DNA from: an uncultured Collinsella sp.
GTDB lineage: Bacteria > Actinomycetota > Coriobacteriia > Coriobacteriales > Coriobacteriaceae
Length of the DNA stretch: 64,000 bases
Assembly: GCA_958413895.1 (NCBI GenBank)
Contig: CATYVQ010000008.1
Location: 1 to 64,000 of the forward strand
Direction of reading: 5' to 3'
The notes under the pieces are model-generated. The model was given only the letters and a program-made list of their open reading frames with translations, was not told where the DNA came from and made no database searches. The translations under genes were made by a program, and so were the position numbers. Shown here piece after piece: positions 59,737 to 64,000 of this stretch. Numbering within the stretch: position 1 is the first letter of the stretch; every line of letters begins with the position of its first letter.

Positions 59737-61902
59737 CTATGCACGGGCGCATTCCGCAACGTGCGAATCGAGCCATTCGATATCCTCGGCAAGATGTGCC
59801 ACGCCCAGATGGTGTTCACCCGGACACACCTCGTGCCGCAGGCCATCTCTGCGGCTCAGCAACTTGTAGGCATCGCGCACGATCTCGAGCTGCTCGTCAA
59901 CATTTTTCAGCCCGCGCGAACCGTTCAGATGATCCTCTTCGCAGCTTTGCACCAGCAGCGGATGCGGCGCGATGAGCGAGGCAATATCGCCCATGTCGAG
60001 TAAGCGCCAAAGTCCGGGTGTGTAGTTGCAGCTGCAATTGCCATTGAGATGCAGCAGCGAATCGTCGACACCGTACAGATAGCCCGAGACAAACGCCTTG
60101 CGCACACGCGGGTCGAGTGCGGCCAGGTACAACGTCATGTAGCCGCCACCCGAAAAACCAAAGCAACCCAGGTCATCCATGGCAATGTCGCCGCGCGCCT
60201 CCAAGTAATCGATCAAGCGCATGTTGTCCCAGACGTTGAGGCCCGCAACCGTAAGACCCAGCGGCTCGGCCATACGTGCTTGATTCAGACACGTACCGCG
60301 CAGGTAGCTGTTCTCGTCATCGCCCTGGCCCTTCCAGTCACGACGGTATCCCCAACCGCGTGCGTCGGGGCAGACGGTCACGTAACCCATACGCGCCAAA
60401 CGCAGACCGTAGTCGTAATTGAACTTACGCACGGCATCATCGACCGCCGGCACGCCCGCAACACCGGCTACGCTTGCAGCACCCGCTCCCTGATGGCCAT
60501 GCGGGCAGATATAGCAACACTTGCGGCCGCACGCATCGAGCTTAGGCGACTGCGGCTCGAGCAGGTAGAACGGCATCCAAACGTCGCGCTCCACCTGCAG
60601 CATCGCATGGGTGCGCACGATGCCGCCGGCAACCCGCACGCGGCTGAGCTCACGAATCTCAATCGGGACGCGGTCCATAAGCGAAAGGCCCAAAACATCG
60701 TACAGACGAGTCCTGGTCGCAATCTTCCACGCCTCAAAATCTGCAGGAGTCTTGCCCGTAAAAGCAGCCGAACGTCCCTCGCGCTTCAGCCGGGCACGCA
60801 GCGCAGGCTCGTCTTCGCAGTACGTCTCGATGTGCACGGTGCGGCCATTGGCAGATAGCCCAGCCGTCTCAACCGCATCACCGTCGCCGCCCTCGGGATC
60901 CCAGCCATCCCCACCGGCAAGCACCTGCTCGCGAGCGTACCCGACGGCAGCCATCACATCGAGTTTATTTGCCCACGGCACCCAGTCGGTAGTATCACCC
61001 GCCGGCCCATGCAGGATTGCGCCAGCATACTGCGCGCAGCTGTGCGCCGCCGGCTTACTCCAATCCCACCAGCCTTCGCGCTTGATATGTCGCCCCAGCC
61101 AGCAATCGATCAGCGCAGTTTGCGCCCATTCGCGCCAAGGACGGCCCAGGTAGACCGAATCCGGCGCCACGCCATCCGGAGCTGTAAACGAACAACCATG
61201 AAACACAAATCCGTACGGCTCGCCTTTAGGCGTGGAGGCTGCCGTTACATACCCGTTGACATCCATATCGCGGTTGAGCGAGCGAATCTCGCACCCCTCA
61301 AAGTAGGCACGCGCGCCGCCAAAGATAAAGTCGACATCGCCCTCGATCCGGCAACGTCGGAAATATTGGCGCCCCACCCGGCGCGGCGCATACTGTTTGG
61401 GTCCTATGAACCCGCCCGGTTTGACCTCATGCGGCGGCAGCGGACCCAAAAACAGTGTGTCCTGGTGCCCCTTAATGCAGCAGGCATCGACAACCAGACG
61501 GTCGCCATCGGCATACAGGGCAATCGCCTGACCGACCTCGCGCCCATCGCCGGCATCATTTACGATCGTTAGGTTCTCGAGCCGCACGTCGTCGGCATCG
61601 ACCAAAACGGTATAGGTCCTAAACGTGCCGAGCGTGCCGTCCGCGCCCGAGCCGTCCTCCGAAGGCGTCTTGGCACCCAGGCCGCCCATGATACGCACGC
61701 TATCGGCCGTCTCTCCCTCAATCGTCACATGCGGGCGACGAATCTCGACCCGCTCGCGGTACTCACCCGGCTCGACGCGAATCATCACCGGTTGCTCGGC
61801 ATCCGGATAGAGCTGATCGGCTGCCGCCAAGGCATCGGAAATCGTTGGATACGCTCCTGCCGCAGCCCTCGAAACGCGCAGCGTATAGATACTTTCGCTC
61901 AT
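59737..61902 (-). CDS. CE8 pectin methylesterase fused to alpha/beta esterase, 721 aa
   Basis: Two catalytic units. Residues about 1-330: right-handed beta-helix CE8, with GHQDTLF, DVDFIFGG (catalytic Asp) and YLGRPWREW. Residues about 370-721: alpha/beta-hydrolase of the dienelactone/acetyl-xylan type, nucleophile Ser in GFSGGGYM, Asp in CEEDHLNG and His in GEHHLGV. No signal peptide, so it probably demethylates and deacetylates imported oligomers. The fusion is uncommon in my knowledge. Stop overlaps the start of the next pectin gene only by ATGA with its upstream neighbour (61899). Confidence 0.9.
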   Translation of the reverse strand: MSESIYTLRVSRAAAGAYPTISDALAAADQLYPDAEQPVMIRVEPGEYRERVEIRRPHVTIEGETADSVRIMGGLGAKTPSEDGSGADGTLGTFRTYTVLVDADDVRLENLTIVNDAGDGREVGQAIALYADGDRLVVDACCIKGHQDTLFLGPLPPHEVKPGGFIGPKQYAPRRVGRQYFRRCRIEGDVDFIFGGARAYFEGCEIRSLNRDMDVNGYVTAASTPKGEPYGFVFHGCSFTAPDGVAPDSVYLGRPWREWAQTALIDCWLGRHIKREGWWDWSKPAAHSCAQYAGAILHGPAGDTTDWVPWANKLDVMAAVGYAREQVLAGGDGWDPEGGDGDAVETAGLSANGRTVHIETYCEDEPALRARLKREGRSAAFTGKTPADFEAWKIATRTRLYDVLGLSLMDRVPIEIRELSRVRVAGGIVRTHAMLQVERDVWMPFYLLEPQSPKLDACGRKCCYICPHGHQGAGAASVAGVAGVPAVDDAVRKFNYDYGLRLARMGYVTVCPDARGWGYRRDWKGQGDDENSYLRGTCLNQARMAEPLGLTVAGLNVWDNMRLIDYLEARGDIAMDDLGCFGFSGGGYMTLYLAALDPRVRKAFVSGYLYGVDDSLLHLNGNCSCNYTPGLWRLLDMGDIASLIAPHPLLVQSCEEDHLNGSRGLKNVDEQLEIVRDAYKLLSRRDGLRHEVCPGEHHLGVAHLAEDIEWLDSHVAECARA

Positions 61903-62708
61903 CGTCCATCACGCTCCCATGCAACGAACTGTTCAGGCCAGCCCTGAACCTGTGGCTGAATATGCTCGGCGCAGCCCTTAAATGCCGTTTGGTCCGTGGC
62001 GAGCGATGCCCCATGCTTTCCATGCGAAAAGACATGTAGGCTAAAGCCAATCCCGTGGTCGGCAAGAGCCTGCGCAAGAAGGAGGCTATTTTGAACTGGT
62101 ACCGATGCATCCTCGGCGGTATGCCACAAGAACGTACGGGGGAAGCCATCGCCCACCATATTCTCGATCGACAACTTTTGAGCTAAAGCGCCATCGGCAC
62201 CCGTTAGGTGTTCAAACGAACCACGATGAGCATAGGCCCCCGAGCTTACGACCGGATAGCCCAAGCAAAGTGTGTCAGGCCGAATCGACTCAGGCGATGC
62301 CGAAATCGACTCTGCAAGCCAGGGTTGGTCCCAAAGCGCCCCGAGCAAGCCAACTAGATGCCCACCGGCCGAAAAACCCATGACCGTAATCCGATCAGGA
62401 TCGACACAGTACTCTGCCGCATGGCTTCGGACGGTATCGACCGCCCGCGCGAGTTCTTGCAATGCCAGCGGATAGACAGCCGGAGCAACCGAATAGTTCA
62501 GTACAAACGCTTGGTAGCCCATCGCCAACAAACGGAGCGCTACCGGCTCGCCTTCGCGCGGCGAAACGTGATCGTAGCCGCCTCCTGGCACGACCACAAC
62601 TGCAGGCAGCGGTTTTAAAGCATAAGCATCTTCGGTCGGGGCAAAAACATAAGACGTAATCGTGGCAGACGAGCCATCGACCCCGACAGGAATCGTTTTA
62701 TTGAGCAT
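61899..62708 (-). CDS. Alpha/beta-hydrolase acetyl-esterase, 269 aa
   Basis: Serine esterase of the BD-FAE/acetyl-xylan-esterase type: oxyanion motif VVVPGGGYDHVS, nucleophile Ser in MGFSAGGHL near residue 122, Asp in TAEDASVP and His in SHGKHG. No signal peptide; cytoplasmic. ATG 62708 follows GAAAGGG. Its stop overlaps the start of the CE8 fusion by ATGA, so they are translationally coupled. Probably deacetylates pectin oligosaccharides. Confidence 0.9.
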   Translation of the reverse strand: MLNKTIPVGVDGSSATITSYVFAPTEDAYALKPLPAVVVVPGGGYDHVSPREGEPVALRLLAMGYQAFVLNYSVAPAVYPLALQELARAVDTVRSHAAEYCVDPDRITVMGFSAGGHLVGLLGALWDQPWLAESISASPESIRPDTLCLGYPVVSSGAYAHRGSFEHLTGADGALAQKLSIENMVGDGFPRTFLWHTAEDASVPVQNSLLLAQALADHGIGFSLHVFSHGKHGASLATDQTAFKGCAEHIQPQVQGWPEQFVAWERDGR

Positions 62709-62761
62709 GTATTCCCTTTCACCATGATGCGTAGCGCAGCGCACACGGCCGTATCGCACAA

Positions 62762-62796
62762 GGGCTGCATTGCCGATCTATCCGACAATGCAGCCC
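62762..62796 (-). repeat. Intercistronic 11-bp hairpin
   Basis: GGGCTGCATTG and CAATGCAGCCC, with a 13-base loop, between GH28 and the esterase genes. It has no T-run, so it may be an mRNA-stabilising structure rather than a terminator. Confidence 0.6.
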
Positions 62797-62812
62797 TGGT
62801 CATCAACCCGAG

Positions 62813-64000
62813 TTAGGAACGGACAACCTTGTCGACGTTCTGGAGCTGCAGTTCCTCGCCGTCCTGGCCCTCGATCACCACATTTTGCAGATCGAGTACC
62901 TTGACGTTTTGCGCAATGATGCCCTGACACACCATGGGCTCAACGCCGCAGGCCATGGCCGGGACAAAGGGCTCGGCATCCGGCGCGAAGGTCACGTGGA
63001 CATCCTGGAACGTCAGGCGCGTTACTTTACTCTCGGGCAGGCCCGTGATGTAGGCAGCGGCCGCGTGGCAGTTAGTGGCCTCGATATCGCAAAACGTCGT
63101 GGCACCAAAGCCGGGCGTGCGGTCGTCGACAGGCAGCGTCTCGCGAGACTGCACGTAATCGGTCTTGCCGTCCTTGTCGCAGAAGTAGAAGGAGTTGACC
63201 ACGAAGGGCGTGAGCACCTCATCCATGCGAATGTGCTCAAAGGTAATGCCCTCGTTGACGGCATCCTTGCCGCGCCCGCGGCGGGTCTTGACGCGCAGGC
63301 CGCGGTCGGTGCGCTCAAAGAGGCACTTGCTCACGGTAAGGTCCTTGATGCCGCCGGCAGCCTCTGAACCCAGGACCACGGCGCCGTGACCATCGTGCAT
63401 GTAGCAGTGAGAGATCAGCACGTCGTGCGTGGCGGGACGAAGCTCGGGCTCAATGCCCAGCTTGCCGCTCTTGATGGCGATGCAGTCGTCGCCCACCGAG
63501 AACTGACAGCCAAGGATGCGGACAAAGCCGCAGCTCTCGGGATCGAAACCGTCGGTGTTGTGGGAGTTCTTGGGGCCCTCGATGGACAGGCAGAGCGCAT
63601 CGACGTGCTCGCACAGGATGGGGTGGATGTTCCACGCCGGGCTGTTGCGGACGGTGAAGCCGGCCAAGCTCACGTTTTGGCACTCGGACAGGAAAATCAT
63701 GCGCGGGCGGGCGACCTCGCGGCCCTCCTCCGGGCGAAAGATGTTCTTAAAGTCCTTGTTCCACCAGTTGTCCTCGGCAAAATCGGTCTGACCGTCGATG
63801 GCACCACGACCATAGATGCACACGTCGTGCACGCTCAGACCCGTAAAGGTAGAGCAGTAGGTCGAGAAACTCTCGCCCTCCCAGCGGCCCAGGGGCAGCA
63901 TATCGGTGCCGGCATGCCCGGCGCCCTCGTCGCCTGTGACCGTGCCCGGAATGTAGGCAAGCGCCGCGCGATCGTGACGGGCCAACAGCACCGCTCCCTC
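62813..64000 (-). CDS. GH28 polygalacturonase, 5' end outside window
   Basis: Hydrolyses galacturonan chains. Catalytic motifs in order: NTDGFDP (Asn-Thr-Asp), GDDCIAIKSG (Asp-Asp), DGHGAVVLGSE (Gly-His-Gly) and the Arg-x-Lys in RGLRVKTRRG; right-handed beta-helix repeats are evident. At least 395 residues are inside the window and the frame is still open at its edge, where it reads EGAVLLARHD as in GH28 N-terminal regions; the start lies beyond 64000. Whether it is secreted cannot be seen. It heads the esterase-GDSL-GH105 genes, so a single pectin unit is likely. Confidence 0.94.
   Translation of the reverse strand, partial: EGAVLLARHDRAALAYIPGTVTGDEGAGHAGTDMLPLGRWEGESFSTYCSTFTGLSVHDVCIYGRGAIDGQTDFAEDNWWNKDFKNIFRPEEGREVARPRMIFLSECQNVSLAGFTVRNSPAWNIHPILCEHVDALCLSIEGPKNSHNTDGFDPESCGFVRILGCQFSVGDDCIAIKSGKLGIEPELRPATHDVLISHCYMHDGHGAVVLGSEAAGGIKDLTVSKCLFERTDRGLRVKTRRGRGKDAVNEGITFEHIRMDEVLTPFVVNSFYFCDKDGKTDYVQSRETLPVDDRTPGFGATTFCDIEATNCHAAAAYITGLPESKVTRLTFQDVHVTFAPDAEPFVPAMACGVEPMVCQGIIAQNVKVLDLQNVVIEGQDGEELQLQNVDKVVRS

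Overview
The window looks like chromosome of a Coriobacteriia gut anaerobe, most likely Collinsella. This is inference: it rests on the high GC, Coriobacterial-type proteins (a GatB with an extra segment, a DhuI/DhuD-type uronate route, SpaA/FctA-type pili with a class C sortase) and several families of short intergenic palindromes. No rRNA or tRNA is present; the one RNA gene that can be named with confidence is the tmRNA (517..880, minus).

Layout. 1-2.5 kb: tmRNA followed by repeat-rich DNA, a small hypothetical gene and a RelB/PIN toxin-antitoxin pair. 2.6-9.8 kb: metal P-type ATPase with a DUF6110 partner, then a heterodimeric ABC exporter with a divergent AraC regulator (siderophore/iron type). 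9.9-15.1 kb: an AAA/DUF4143 ATPase and gatCAB. 15.4-25.2 kb: pilus locus (class C sortase, major pilin, two LPxTG-like pilins), interrupted by a small regulator gene and a duplicated element resembling a type I toxin-antitoxin. The largest pilin is out of frame at a run of ten G, i.e. apparently phase-variable. 25.7-41 kb: housekeeping and accessory genes (HAD phosphatase, MFS, a MoaC-MobB fusion, MoaA, a nuclease-like protein, MATE plus MerR, LigA, HtrA, an OmpR-type regulator with GlnA). 41.1-42 kb: HepT paired with a RelB-MNT fusion. 42-64 kb: pectin/uronate island.

The uronate island can supply a full route. The GH28 polygalacturonase, CE8-esterase fusion, alpha/beta and GDSL esterases and GH105 hydrolase trim pectic oligosaccharides. 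DhuI-type isomerase and DhuD/KduD-type dehydrogenase convert the unsaturated uronate to 2-keto-3-deoxygluconate. KdgK and KdgA then yield pyruvate and glyceraldehyde-3-phosphate. A LacI regulator, a GntR regulator and a GntP permease are nearby. Three copies of a 16-bp LacI-type operator and four copies of a second motif (GTGAACGTTCAC-like) tie the island together.

The most novel-looking signals are two conserved structured RNA elements in this island. Element alpha (43213-43270 and 48670-48727) is an 18-bp stem whose sequence is completely different in the two copies, around an almost invariant 22-nt loop. Element beta (44431-44550 and 48763-48879) keeps its stems by covariation and has mutually exclusive pairings, one ending in a U-tract terminator in one copy, as in a riboswitch. 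Other leads are the convergent type I toxin-antitoxin candidate at 17.5-18.3 kb, the poly-G switch in the pilus adhesin, a 10-bp tandem repeat in a promoter, the RelB-MNT/HepT fusion, a 202-bp element with perfect 26-bp terminal inverted repeats, and three dispersed palindrome families.
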